Positions 1 to 8,073 of a stretch of 64,000 nt of DNA are shown piece after piece. Location of the stretch: contig NZ_JBHSMG010000001.1 in assembly GCF_042655435.1 (NCBI RefSeq), forward strand, positions 682,001-746,000, given 5' to 3'. The notes below the pieces were generated by a model. It was not told the DNA's origin and ran no database searches. It saw only the letters and a program-made list of their open reading frames with translations. This stretch comes from Lysinimonas soli (GTDB lineage: Bacteria > Actinomycetota > Actinomycetes > Actinomycetales > Microbacteriaceae). Within the stretch, counting starts at the first letter, position 1. Every line of letters begins with the position of its first letter. Made by a program: the position numbers and the translations under genes.

Positions 1-745
1 CCCAGACGACGAAGCCCGCGAGCAGCACTGCGCCGGCCGCGAGAGCGCCGATGACCTCGGCGCTGTCCCAGCCGACCGGGTTGCCGCGCACGATTCCGAA
101 GACGATGCCGAGCACGCCGAGTCCCGCGAGCAGCACTCCCACGACGTCGGCGCGCACTCGCGCCCCGAAGGCGTTCGGCAGCACGGCGAGCAGGAGCGGG
201 ATCGCGACGAGGCCGACGGGCACGTTGATCCAGAAGATCCCCTGCCAGTTCCAGCCCTCGACGACCGCGCCGCCGATCAGGGGACCCGCCGCGACGCCGA
301 GTCCGGCGATCCCGCCCCAGACGCCGATCGCGAGCGGACGGCGTCGCGGCTCGACCGATCCGGCGAGCAGCGAGAGCGACAGCGGCATGATGCCCGCACC
401 GCCGAGCCCCTGGATCGCGCGGGCGACGATGAGCTGGGCGGGATCGGTGCTCAGCGCAGCCGCGGCCGAGGCGACGGTGAAGACGCCGATGCCGACGGCG
501 AAGACGGTGCGTCGGCCGAATCGATCGCCGAGGGCGACCGCGAAGAGGATCAGGCTCGCGAAGACCAGCGTGTAGGCGTTGATGAACCACTGCAGTTGCT
601 CGACCGAGGCGCCGAGGTCCTCGTGGAGAACGGGGAGGGCGTTGGTCATGACGAGGTTGTCGAGGGTCGCCATGAACATCGGGATGCCGGTGGCGAGCAG
701 GACGAGCGCGAAGGGGACGCGCCGCGCGGTGGGGATGAGGGACAT
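1..745 (-). CDS. MFS drug-efflux transporter, DHA2 family (partial)
   Basis: N-terminal 248 residues of a proton-driven multidrug efflux pump of the EmrB/QacA (DHA2, 14-TM) type; the C-terminal half lies beyond the window start. Visible signs: a first helix ending in LDNLVMTNALPVL, a helix 2 region with LQWFINAYTLVFA, the MFS motif A-like loop GDRFGRR, and motif C-like GIAGLGVAAGPLIGG in helix 5, typical of antiporters. The ATG at 745 is preceded by AGGAG five bases upstream; a GTG directly before it (748) is too close to that site. It diverges from a TetR gene, the usual arrangement for a repressor controlling an exporter. The substrate cannot be told from the sequence. Confidence 0.9.
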   Translation of the reverse strand, partial: MSLIPTARRVPFALVLLATGIPMFMATLDNLVMTNALPVLHEDLGASVEQLQWFINAYTLVFASLILFAVALGDRFGRRTVFAVGIGVFTVASAAAALSTDPAQLIVARAIQGLGGAGIMPLSLSLLAGSVEPRRRPLAIGVWGGIAGLGVAAGPLIGGAVVEGWNWQGIFWINVPVGLVAIPLLLAVLPNAFGARVRADVVGVLLAGLGVLGIVFGIVRGNPVGWDSAEVIGALAAGAVLLAGFVVW

Positions 746-774
746 CACGGCTCCTGAGATGGCGAGGATAAGAA

Positions 775-818
775 GTAATCGAATGATTACATCTGGAGAG
801 TAGTAATCGATTGATACC
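775..818. promoter_or_regulatory. Paired TetR operator sites between divergent genes
   Basis: Two related 16-bp sites lie 28 bp apart in the AT-richer gap between the efflux pump and the TetR gene. Site 1 (775-790) is GTAATC-GAAT-GATTAC, a perfect inverted repeat. Site 2 (803-818) is GTAATC-GATT-GATACC, an imperfect copy containing the palindrome AATCGATT, and it abuts the TetR start codon at 819. The position suggests the repressor shuts off both its own gene and the pump. Seen directly as repeats; binding is inferred. Confidence 0.7.
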
Positions 819-1457
819 ATGTCAAGCATGACGATCCAGCCCCCGGAGACCGCGACCCGGATGCGTTCCGACGAGCGCCGCGAGCTCATCCTCGCGGCCG
901 CCACCTCGGTCTTCGGCGAGCGCGGCTACGTCGGCACGACGACCGACGCGATCGCCCGGGCGGCGGGCGTCAGCCAGCCCTACGTCGTGCGGATGTTCGG
1001 CACCAAGGAGGCCCTGTTCCTCGAGGTGCTGCAGCGTGCCCTCGACCGCCTGCTGGCGACGTTCCGCGCGGCGATCGCCGACCCGACGCCGGTCGCCGGC
1101 CCCGACGACACCCTGGGCCACCGCATCGGGATGTCCTACGCGGAGCTGCTGCTCGACCGCGGGCTGCTGCTCAGCCTCATGCACTCCTTCCTGCTGGGCG
1201 CCGACCCCGTGATCGGGGCCGCGGCCCGGGCGGGGTTCCTGAGCGTGTACCGGCTGCTGCGCGAGGAGGCGGGCTTCTCGGCCGAGGAGACCGACCAGTT
1301 CCTGGCCCACGGCATGATGATGAACACGATGGTCGGATTGCGCATGGCGGACGAGTACGCCGACGGCGACCCCTGCGCGAAGGATCTGCTGGAGACCGCG
1401 ATGCCCCAGAAGCTCGAACTGTTGCTGCGCACGACCGCCGAGAACACGCCCGCGTGA
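819..1457 (+). CDS. TetR/AcrR family transcriptional repressor
   Basis: 212-residue one-component repressor. The TetR N-terminal DNA-binding domain is clear: SDERRELILAAATSVFGERG (residues 17-36), then a helix-turn-helix around residues 38-62 containing DAIARAAGVSQPYVVRMFGT. The C-terminal half is a helical ligand-binding region without recognisable specificity. It lies divergent from the DHA2 pump and most likely represses it and itself through the paired sites at 775-818. The ATG at 819 has no close Shine-Dalgarno and touches operator 2; an in-frame ATG at 828 is an alternative. The stop codon overlaps the truB GTG by four bases (GTGA), so truB may be translationally coupled to it, although the functions look unrelated. 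Confidence 0.92.
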   Translation: MSSMTIQPPETATRMRSDERRELILAAATSVFGERGYVGTTTDAIARAAGVSQPYVVRMFGTKEALFLEVLQRALDRLLATFRAAIADPTPVAGPDDTLGHRIGMSYAELLLDRGLLLSLMHSFLLGADPVIGAAARAGFLSVYRLLREEAGFSAEETDQFLAHGMMMNTMVGLRMADEYADGDPCAKDLLETAMPQKLELLLRTTAENTPA

Positions 1458-2368
1458 GCGAGGCGGTCGCGCCGGCCGGCGGCATCCTGCTCGTCGACAA
1501 GCCCGCGGGCATGACGAGCCACGACGTCGTCGCGCGCGCGCGTCGGGCCCTGGGCACCCGCAAGATCGGGCACGCCGGCACCCTCGATCCGATGGCCACC
1601 GGTCTGCTCGTGCTCGGGGTCGGCAGTTCGACCCGGCTGCTGAGCTACCTGGTGGGGCTCGGCAAGCAGTACACCGCGACCATCCGGCTCGGACAGGCCT
1701 CCACGACGGACGACGCCGAGGGCGAGCTCGCCGACCCCGTCGACGCGAGCGGTGTGACGCGGGTGGCCCTCGAGGCCGCGCTGGAGCGCCTGCGCGGCCC
1801 GATCGAGCAGGTGCCGTCGACGTTCAGCGCGATCAAGGTCGACGGCCGGCGCTCCTACGATCGGGCGCGCTCGGGTGAGGAGGTCGTGCTCGCGGCGCGC
1901 GCGGTGACGATCTCGCGCTTCGAGGTGCTGGATGAACGGCGCGTTCCGTCCGGCGCGGATTCCGAGTTCCACGATCTCGATGTGGTGATCGACTGCTCGT
2001 CCGGCACCTACGTGCGCGCGCTCGCCCGCGACCTCGGATCGGCCCTCGGGGTCGGGGGGCACCTGACCCGGCTGCGCCGCACTTCGGTCGGCCCGTTCCT
2101 GGTGGCGGATGCCGCGGCCCTCGACGGGCTGGGCCCCGACGACCTGCGCCCGCCGGCCGCGATCGCGCGCGAGCTGTTCCCCGCTGTGACCGTGGACCGG
2201 GAGCAGCTCGTCGCCCTCAGCCAGGGCAAACGGGTCGCCGTCTCGGCACCCGACGGCGAGGTGCTGGCCACGATCGCGCCCTCCGGCGCGCTCGCGGGCC
2301 TGGTGAGCGTGCACAATGGCGTAGCTCGGGTTCTCATCAACTTCCCGACGGAGGAGGCGCTCGCGTGA
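1454..2368 (+). CDS. truB: tRNA pseudouridine(55) synthase TruB
   Basis: Isomerises uridine 55 in the T-arm of tRNAs to pseudouridine. 304 residues, normal for the family. The N-terminal KPAGMTSHDVV stretch and the catalytic motif GHAGTLDPMATG, with nucleophile Asp45, are intact. A PUA-like C-terminal extension follows after about residue 230. The GTG start overlaps the TetR stop codon, and the 3' end overlaps the next membrane-protein gene by four bases. The order truB - small membrane proteins - ribF resembles the common actinobacterial truB-ribF neighbourhood. Confidence 0.96.
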   Translation: MSEAVAPAGGILLVDKPAGMTSHDVVARARRALGTRKIGHAGTLDPMATGLLVLGVGSSTRLLSYLVGLGKQYTATIRLGQASTTDDAEGELADPVDASGVTRVALEAALERLRGPIEQVPSTFSAIKVDGRRSYDRARSGEEVVLAARAVTISRFEVLDERRVPSGADSEFHDLDVVIDCSSGTYVRALARDLGSALGVGGHLTRLRRTSVGPFLVADAAALDGLGPDDLRPPAAIARELFPAVTVDREQLVALSQGKRVAVSAPDGEVLATIAPSGALAGLVSVHNGVARVLINFPTEEALA

Positions 2369-2727
2369 TCTACGGGTTCACGATCGCGCAGGTGATCGTC
2401 GCCTGCGCCGCGGGAGTGCTCGCGGTCGTGCTCGGCCTGATCGGCCGCAGGCCGAACGACGTGACACTCGGCGCGCTGGTACTCATCGAGCTGCTGCTGG
2501 TCGCGCAGTTGGTGTCAGCGCTCGTCGCGCCCGGCGTCGGCAACCGTCCGACCGGCAGCGTCGCCGAGTTCTACGTCTATCTGGTGACCGCCCTGCTCAT
2601 CCCTCCGCTCGCGGTGTTCTGGGGTCTCGTCGAGCGCACCCGGTGGAGCACCGTGGTGCTGGGCGTCGGAGCGTTCGCGATCGCGGTCATGGTGTTCCGG
2701 ATGCAGCAGATCTGGACCGCGCACTGA
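2365..2727 (+). CDS. Small integral membrane protein between truB and ribF
   Basis: 120 residues with about four hydrophobic helices (residues 5-27, 33-52, 66-86, 93-111) and no extracytoplasmic domain. GTG start overlapping the truB stop (GTGA), so probably translated by coupling. No motif that names a function; proteins of this sort sit between truB and ribF in related actinobacteria as far as I recall, which suggests a conserved but unknown role. Confidence 0.85.
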   Translation: MIYGFTIAQVIVACAAGVLAVVLGLIGRRPNDVTLGALVLIELLLVAQLVSALVAPGVGNRPTGSVAEFYVYLVTALLIPPLAVFWGLVERTRWSTVVLGVGAFAIAVMVFRMQQIWTAH

Positions 2728-2788
2728 TCCGATCCGCGCGCCGCGGCCCCGGGCACGAGGTCGCACGCCTCGGATAGTCTGGACCGCG

Positions 2789-3259
2789 ATGTCCCGCTCC
2801 GATCCTCCGCAGGCCGAGTCCCCCGTGGGCCCGGATGCCGCGCGCTCCGGCGGCGGCGTGGGCCGGGTTCTCGTCGCGGTGTACGCCGTCCTGGCGATCG
2901 CGGCGACCGGGCGATCGGTCTTCCAGATCATCGATCGCTTCTCAGAGGCGCCGCTGGCCTTCATCCTCTCGGCGGCGGCCGGGGCGATCTACCTCGTCGC
3001 GACCGTCGCGCTCGCCGCGCGGCTGCGTCGGCTGGCCCTCGTGACGATCAGCATCGAGCTGGCCGGCGTGCTGATCGTCGGCACGCTCAGCCTGCTCGCC
3101 CCCGGCATCCTCGGGCTGCACTCCCTCGATCCGTTCGGGCGCACCGCGACGGTCTGGAGCGCTTACGGCGCCGGGTACCTCCTGGTTCCGCTCGTGCTGC
3201 CGGTGCTCGGACTGCTGTACCTGCGACGCCGGCCGGCCGCGGCCGCCGTCAGAGCCTGA
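2789..3259 (+). CDS. Integral membrane protein, uncharacterised
   Basis: 156 residues: a polar N-terminus of about 25 residues and four predicted membrane segments (residues 26-45, 56-80, 86-106, 125-147), ending in an Arg-rich tail. The ATG at 2789 has a TAGTCT -10 box eight bases upstream and no ribosome site, so it is probably the first codon of a leaderless mRNA. ribF starts two bases after its stop, so the two are co-transcribed. Function not recognised. Confidence 0.85.
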   Translation: MSRSDPPQAESPVGPDAARSGGGVGRVLVAVYAVLAIAATGRSVFQIIDRFSEAPLAFILSAAAGAIYLVATVALAARLRRLALVTISIELAGVLIVGTLSLLAPGILGLHSLDPFGRTATVWSAYGAGYLLVPLVLPVLGLLYLRRRPAAAAVRA

Positions 3260-3261
3260 CC

Positions 3262-4212
3262 GTGCGGTTCTTCGACGGCCTCGCCGCCGTGCCTCCGGGA
3301 TTCGGACCCTCGGCCGTGACGGTCGGGAAGTTCGACGGGCTGCACCTCGGGCATCGTGACGTGCTGCGCCAGCTGCGCGAGCTCGCCGACCAGCGCGGAC
3401 TGACCGTCACGGTGCTGACCTTCGACCGCAATCCGCTCAGCCTGCTCGCGCCCGAGGCGTGCCCCGAACCGCTCGTGAGCAACGCGCAGAAGCACGAGCT
3501 GCTCGCTGCGGCCGGGGTGGACGCCACGCTGATGCTGCGCTTCGACGCCGAGTTCGCGGCGTTGCCGCCCGAGCGCTTCGTCGACGACATCCTGGTGTCG
3601 GCGCTGCACGCGAAGCTCGTGCTGTGCGGCGAGGACTTCCGGTTCGGCGCGCGCGGCTCGGGCGACGTCGCCCTGCTGCGCCGCCTCGGGGCCGCGCACG
3701 GCTTCGAGGTGGCGATCCTCGACGACGTGCAGCTCGACGACGGGGGAGCGTCACGTCGCGCCTCCTCGACCTGGGTGCGCGAGCTGCTGTCGGCGGGGCG
3801 GGTGCGCGAGGCCGCGGCCCTGCTGGGACGGCTGCCGAGCATCCGCTCCCGGGTGGTGCACGGCGAGCAGCGCGGACGCGAGCTCGGCTACCCGACCGCG
3901 AATCTCGACGCGAACCTCGAGGGCTTCCTGCCGTTGGACGGCGTCTACGCCACCTGGGTCGTCGTCGATGGCGAGCGCTACGGCGCCGCGACCTCGATCG
4001 GCAACAATCCGACCTTCGAGGGCGTGCCGGCGCATCAGGTCGAGACCCATCTCTTCGACCAGCGCCTCGATCTGTACGACAAGCCGATCGAGGTGCAGTT
4101 CGTGGAGTACCTGCGGCCGATGAACCGCTTCGAGTCGGTCGACGCGCTGGTCACCCAGTTGCACCGTGACGACGAGCGCATCCGCGAGATCCTCGCGGTC
4201 GAGCCCGCGTGA
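3262..4212 (+). CDS. ribF: Bifunctional riboflavin kinase/FMN adenylyltransferase
   Basis: Converts riboflavin to FMN and FMN to FAD. 316 residues, as expected. The N-terminal adenylyltransferase domain carries GKFDGLHLGHRDV (residues 22-34; the usual nucleotidyltransferase GxFDGxHxGH). The C-terminal flavokinase domain starts near residue 194 and has the PTAN motif near residue 211 (GYPTANLD), plus VETHLFD and LRPMNRF. GTG start two bases behind the preceding stop. The stop overlaps the next gene by four bases. Confidence 0.96.
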   Translation: MRFFDGLAAVPPGFGPSAVTVGKFDGLHLGHRDVLRQLRELADQRGLTVTVLTFDRNPLSLLAPEACPEPLVSNAQKHELLAAAGVDATLMLRFDAEFAALPPERFVDDILVSALHAKLVLCGEDFRFGARGSGDVALLRRLGAAHGFEVAILDDVQLDDGGASRRASSTWVRELLSAGRVREAAALLGRLPSIRSRVVHGEQRGRELGYPTANLDANLEGFLPLDGVYATWVVVDGERYGAATSIGNNPTFEGVPAHQVETHLFDQRLDLYDKPIEVQFVEYLRPMNRFESVDALVTQLHRDDERIREILAVEPA

Positions 4213-5471
4213 GCGACGCCCGTCCGGGAGCCCGCTGGCGCGGGCGCCTGCTCGCGCTGGCCGGCGTGCTGCTCGTCGCCCTGAGCCTGCGCACGGCCGT
4301 CGCCGCGATCTCGCCGATCCTCGATCACATCTCACGCGACATCCCGCTCTCGGCCGTCGTCATCGGCGTGCTCGGCGCGGTTCCCCCCATCGCCTTCGCC
4401 GTGAGCGGGCTGTTCGCGCCGGCCATCTCGCGGCGGGTCGGGCTCGACCGCACGCTGCTGCTGGCGATCGGCGTCATGGTGCTCGGTCACCTCGGCCGCG
4501 CGCTCGCCCCCTCGGCCCCGGTGCTGCTACTGGCCACGGTCGCGACCCTGCTCGGGGTGGGCGTCGCCAACGTGCTCATGCCGCCGCTCGTGAAGCGCTA
4601 CTTCCCCGACCGGATCGGGCTCGTCAGCGCCCTGTACATCACGGTGATGTCGGTCGGTTCGGCGATTCCACCCCTCATCGCCGTGCCGGTCGCCGACTCG
4701 GCGGGCTGGCGCGTCTCGCTCGCGATCTGGTTCGCGGTCGCCCTCACGGCGGCCGTGCCGTGGATCGGGATGCTGCGGCGCGAACGTCGGGCCCGCCTCG
4801 ACGACGCGCCCTCGGCATCCGGGCGTGACGACGCCGAGCCGAAGCTCGCCGGACGGATGGCGCACTCGGCCATCGCGTGGGTGCTGGCCGGCGCCTTCGG
4901 GGCCGCGGCGTTCGTCGCCTACGCCTCGTTCGCGTGGCTGCCGACGATCCTCGCCGACACGGCGGGCACCAGCCGGGCCCAGGCCGGATCGCTACTGGCC
5001 CTGTGGTCGTTCATGGGACTTCCGAGCGGCGTGCTCGCGCCGATCCTCGCCGCGCGATTGCGTCGGGTCACCCCCCTGCTCGTGGCGGGTCTGGTCTTCG
5101 TCGTCGGCGGATACGGGGGACTGCTGCTCGCCCCCGCCGCAGCCCCGGTGCTGTGGACGCTCCTCGCGGGCCTCGGCCCCTTGTTCTTCCCCCTCGTACT
5201 CGCCCTCATCAACCTGCGCAGCCGGACCCACGCGGGCGCTGTGGGCCTCAGCGGCTTCGTGCAGGGCATCGGCTATGCGATCGGCGCGCTCGGGCCGATC
5301 GTCGTCGGCCTGCTCCGGGATGCGACCGGCTCGTGGTTCGTCCCTCTGCTGGTGATGTTGCTCGTCGGGGTGCTGCTTCCGCTTCCGGGCGTGTTCGTGC
5401 TGCGGCGGACGCGTTTCGTCGAGGACGAGCTGGCCGCGCGGGCGGAGCGCCGCGGCATCCGGGAGGGCTAG
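4209..5471 (+). CDS. MFS transporter, CynX/NimT type
   Basis: 420 residues with 12 predicted transmembrane helices. The sequence LSLRTAVAAISPILDHI in helix 1 and the pattern of the central loop resemble the CynX/NimT branch (cyanate or 2-nitroimidazole transporters). A charged cytoplasmic loop around residues 185-215 separates the two six-helix bundles. The GTG start overlaps the ribF stop (GTGA), making it the last gene of the truB-ribF run. The transported compound is unknown; the cynX name would be unsafe because no cyanase is nearby. Its TAG stop overlaps by three bases the stop of the convergent ROK gene. Confidence 0.88.
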   Translation: MSDARPGARWRGRLLALAGVLLVALSLRTAVAAISPILDHISRDIPLSAVVIGVLGAVPPIAFAVSGLFAPAISRRVGLDRTLLLAIGVMVLGHLGRALAPSAPVLLLATVATLLGVGVANVLMPPLVKRYFPDRIGLVSALYITVMSVGSAIPPLIAVPVADSAGWRVSLAIWFAVALTAAVPWIGMLRRERRARLDDAPSASGRDDAEPKLAGRMAHSAIAWVLAGAFGAAAFVAYASFAWLPTILADTAGTSRAQAGSLLALWSFMGLPSGVLAPILAARLRRVTPLLVAGLVFVVGGYGGLLLAPAAAPVLWTLLAGLGPLFFPLVLALINLRSRTHAGAVGLSGFVQGIGYAIGALGPIVVGLLRDATGSWFVPLLVMLLVGVLLPLPGVFVLRRTRFVEDELAARAERRGIREG

Positions 5472-6403
5472 GCGCTCGGCACCAGCTCGGAGCGGTGCAC
5501 GAGGGCCGCGGCGCCGAGCAGTGGCCCGTCGCCGGACAGCCCCGACGGGACGACGCGCACGGCCCGGATGTAGTCGAACTCGACGCGCTCGGCGATCGGC
5601 TCGCGGATGAAGTCGAACAGCTCGGGCGTGACGTGCGAGAAACCGCCCCCGATGGCGACGATCTCGAGATCGACGAGCGAGGTCGCCGAGGCGATCGCGC
5701 GACCGATCGCCAGGCCCGATCGCCGGACCGCGAGGATCGCGGCCTCCTCGCCCGCTGCGTAGGCGGCCGCGAGCTCCTCACCGGTCGTGCCGCGGAATCC
5801 GCGGGTGCGTGCCCAAGCGACGGTGTGCGGTCCCGAGGCGATCGCCTCGAGGCAGCCGTGACCGCCGCACGGGCAGGGGTCGTCGAAGCCGGCGACTTCG
5901 ACGTGGCCGATGTGTCCGGCATTGCCGCTCGCGCCCGCGACCGTGCGACCGCCGAGGATGAGACCGCCGCCGACGCCCGTCGAGACGATCATCCCCATCA
6001 CGTTGTCGACCCCGCGCGCCGCTCCGCGCCAGTGTTCGGCCAGCGTGATGCACAGGCCGTCCATCCGCAGCGTCACCGGCACGTCGGGCACGATCGACTC
6101 GAGCTGGGCGCGCAGCGGGTACCCCCGCCAGACCGCCAGGTTGAGCGGCGAGACGGTGCCCTCGCGCACGCCGATGGGGCCGGCGGCGCCGATCCCGACG
6201 CCGAGCAGCTCGGCATCGGGGGGAAGGGCGGCGAGCGCGTCGCGCGCCGCGGCATCCACCGAGGCGGCGAGCTCGTCCGAGCTGCGGCTCGGGCCCGTCG
6301 GCTGCCGGAAGCGGGTGCCGGGCAGGATCTCGCCGTCGGCGGTCACCAGGCCCGACTCGACCTTCGTTCCGCCGAGGTCGAGGGCGAGGGCGACGGCGCT
6401 CAC
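5468..6403 (-). CDS. ROK family sugar kinase (glucokinase-like)
   Basis: 311-residue ATP-dependent sugar kinase of the ROK family. The phosphate-1 motif LDLGGTKVESG is at residues 8-18, and the ROK zinc cluster CPCGGHGCLE sits near residues 170-180 next to GHIGHVEV, which supplies the zinc-binding His. No helix-turn-helix, so it is an enzyme and not a NagC-type repressor. The open frame runs on upstream for over 1.5 kb without a stop, but only the GTG at 6403 gives a normal ROK N-terminus. That GTG overlaps the stop of a possible 46-codon leader gene. Glucokinase or N-acetyl-sugar kinase are both possible. Confidence 0.9.
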   Translation of the reverse strand: MSAVALALDLGGTKVESGLVTADGEILPGTRFRQPTGPSRSSDELAASVDAAARDALAALPPDAELLGVGIGAAGPIGVREGTVSPLNLAVWRGYPLRAQLESIVPDVPVTLRMDGLCITLAEHWRGAARGVDNVMGMIVSTGVGGGLILGGRTVAGASGNAGHIGHVEVAGFDDPCPCGGHGCLEAIASGPHTVAWARTRGFRGTTGEELAAAYAAGEEAAILAVRRSGLAIGRAIASATSLVDLEIVAIGGGFSHVTPELFDFIREPIAERVEFDYIRAVRVVPSGLSGDGPLLGAAALVHRSELVPSA

Positions 6404-6540
6404 GAGCCGGCCGTCCCGGCCGGGAGGGACCCCGCCGTCGAGCCGGCCGTCCCGGAGCAGCCGGCGGCGGCCAGAACGACCGCGGCCGTGATGTCGACGA
6501 TCCGGTGCATGCGAGACCGGTCGGGGCGGGCCGTTGTCAT
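6400..6540 (-). CDS. Possible 46-residue leader ORF upstream of ROK kinase
   Basis: ATG at 6540 lies seven bases behind a TACGCT -10 box, the pattern of leaderless genes in this window. The frame encodes a basic N-terminus, a hydrophobic stretch (VDITAAVVLAAAGCSG) resembling a weak lipoprotein signal, and a Gly/Ser/Ala tail encoded by a 17-bp direct repeat (6403-6419 and 6439-6455). Its TGA overlaps the ROK GTG by four bases. It is either a real tiny secreted peptide or simply a translated leader that couples translation to the kinase gene. Low certainty: the -3 residue of the lipobox is Ala instead of Leu. Confidence 0.35.
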   Translation of the reverse strand: MTTARPDRSRMHRIVDITAAVVLAAAGCSGTAGSTAGSLPAGTAGS

Positions 6541-6604
6541 ACCCGTCAGCGTAGCGACGCCGCGGCAACCCGCCGGTCGCGGTGGCGGGTCCTAGGCTGG
6601 CGCC

Positions 6605-7036
6605 GTGGAATCGACGGTGCGGATTCAGCGGGTCATCGACCTGCCGCGCGTCATCGTGTGGGACGCGCTGATCGATCCCGTGCTCGTCGAGGGGTGGCTG
6701 CACCCGGTACTGCGCCTCGTCGGCGGGGAGCCGGAGGTGAGCGTGCGCGAACGCGTCGATCCCGCGCCGGCGGAGGTCGCGCGGCTGCACGTGCACGGCG
6801 AGGAGTTCGGCGAGCTGCGGATCTCGCTCGTCGAGATCCCGGGCGGAACCCGTGGCGCATCGACCGGGGTCACGGTCGAGCTGCTCGGAATCGCCGATGT
6901 CCGCTTCCGCGGGCCGCTGGTCACGGGGTGGCAGACCCGGCTCGACCAGCTGGAAGACCTGCTGCGCGGGCATCCGGTCTCGTGGACCGAGCTCGAACGA
7001 CCGGCGAACCCGGCCCGGCGTTCGGGCGCGAACTAG
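6605..7036 (+). CDS. SRPBCC-fold protein (AHSA1/polyketide-cyclase-like)
   Basis: 143 residues. The start IQRVIDLPRVIVWDALIDPVLVEGWLHP is the usual opening of SRPBCC/AHSA1-type proteins, which bind a hydrophobic ligand in a helix-grip fold (first strand, then helix with W-ALxDPxxxxxW). A TAGGCT -10 box lies six bases upstream of the GTG, so the message is probably leaderless. It is followed after nine bases by deoC, which has its own -10 box (TAGACT). Ligand and role unknown. Confidence 0.8.
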   Translation: MESTVRIQRVIDLPRVIVWDALIDPVLVEGWLHPVLRLVGGEPEVSVRERVDPAPAEVARLHVHGEEFGELRISLVEIPGGTRGASTGVTVELLGIADVRFRGPLVTGWQTRLDQLEDLLRGHPVSWTELERPANPARRSGAN

Positions 7037-7045
7037 ACTCGTCGG

Positions 7046-8062
7046 ATGGATGCGACCAAGCAGGGCGCGGCGCTGGCGCCCGCCGAACGGGCGGTCCGGC
7101 TGCTCGGCGGCGACCTCACCGAACGCAGCCTGCGCCTGCACCTCGAGGGCCTCAGCGGCGTCGACGCGGTCGGTCTCGAGCAGCGCGCGGCGGGCCTCGG
7201 GACACGCTCGATCAAGACCAGCTCGAAGGCCTGGGCGCTCGACAAGATCATCGAGCTGATCGATCTGACCACGCTCGAAGGCGCCGACACGCCCGGCAAG
7301 GTGCGGTCCCTGGTCGCCAAGGCGCTCACCCCCGACCCGTCGGATCTCAGCACACCCCGCGTCGCGGCGGTGTGCGTGTACGGCGATATGGTCCCGGATG
7401 CCGTCGCCGCCCTCGGCGCCGCGCACGGCGATCCGGACCTCGGCCAGGTCTCGGTCGCCGCCGTCGCCACCGCCTTCCCCAGCGGACGCGCCTCGCTGCG
7501 CGTCAAGCTCGCGGACACGGCCGATGCGGTCGCGAACGGCGCGGACGAGATCGACATGGTCATCGACCGCGGGGCCTTCCTCTCCGGGCGGTACGGCAAG
7601 GTCTTCGAAGAGATCGTCGCGGTCAAGCAGGCCTGCCGTCGCGACGACGGCTCGTTCGCGCACCTCAAGGTCATCCTCGAGACGGGCGAGCTGACCACCT
7701 ACGACAACGTGCGGCGCGCCAGCTGGCTGGCGATCCTCGCGGGGGGCGACTTCATCAAGACCTCCACCGGCAAGGTGTCGCCCGCCGCGACCCTGCCCGT
7801 CACCCTGCTCATGCTCGAGGTCGTGCGCGACTGGCACCGCCTGACCGGCGAGCGCATCGGGGTGAAGCCGGCCGGCGGCATCCGCACCTCGAAAGACGCG
7901 ATCAAGTACCTCGTGACCGTCGCCGAGACAGCGGGGGAGCAGTGGCTGCAGCCCCACCTGTTCCGCTTCGGCGCCTCGAGCCTGCTCAACGACGTGCTGC
8001 TGCAGCGGCAGAAGCTCACCTCCGGCCGGTACAGCGGCCCCGACTACGTCACGATCGACTGA
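7046..8062 (+). CDS. deoC: Deoxyribose-phosphate aldolase
   Basis: Cleaves 2-deoxyribose-5-phosphate into acetaldehyde and glyceraldehyde-3-phosphate (nucleoside salvage). 338 residues, the longer class of DeoC. The Schiff-base lysine is Lys238 in GDFIKTSTGK, and the second active-site lysine is Lys274 in KPAGGIRT. Probably leaderless: TAGACT lies six bases before the ATG. The following gene starts 12 bases after the stop and encodes an aldehyde dehydrogenase that could oxidise the acetaldehyde product, so the three genes look like one catabolic unit. Confidence 0.95.
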   Translation: MDATKQGAALAPAERAVRLLGGDLTERSLRLHLEGLSGVDAVGLEQRAAGLGTRSIKTSSKAWALDKIIELIDLTTLEGADTPGKVRSLVAKALTPDPSDLSTPRVAAVCVYGDMVPDAVAALGAAHGDPDLGQVSVAAVATAFPSGRASLRVKLADTADAVANGADEIDMVIDRGAFLSGRYGKVFEEIVAVKQACRRDDGSFAHLKVILETGELTTYDNVRRASWLAILAGGDFIKTSTGKVSPAATLPVTLLMLEVVRDWHRLTGERIGVKPAGGIRTSKDAIKYLVTVAETAGEQWLQPHLFRFGASSLLNDVLLQRQKLTSGRYSGPDYVTID

Positions 8063-8073
8063 AGGCTCCCGAC

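Noticed and set aside
5468..7957. One open frame of 829 codons on the minus strand
   Set aside because: Only its last 311 codons are the ROK kinase. The rest is antisense to the SRPBCC and deoC genes and has no family signal; high GC keeps it open.
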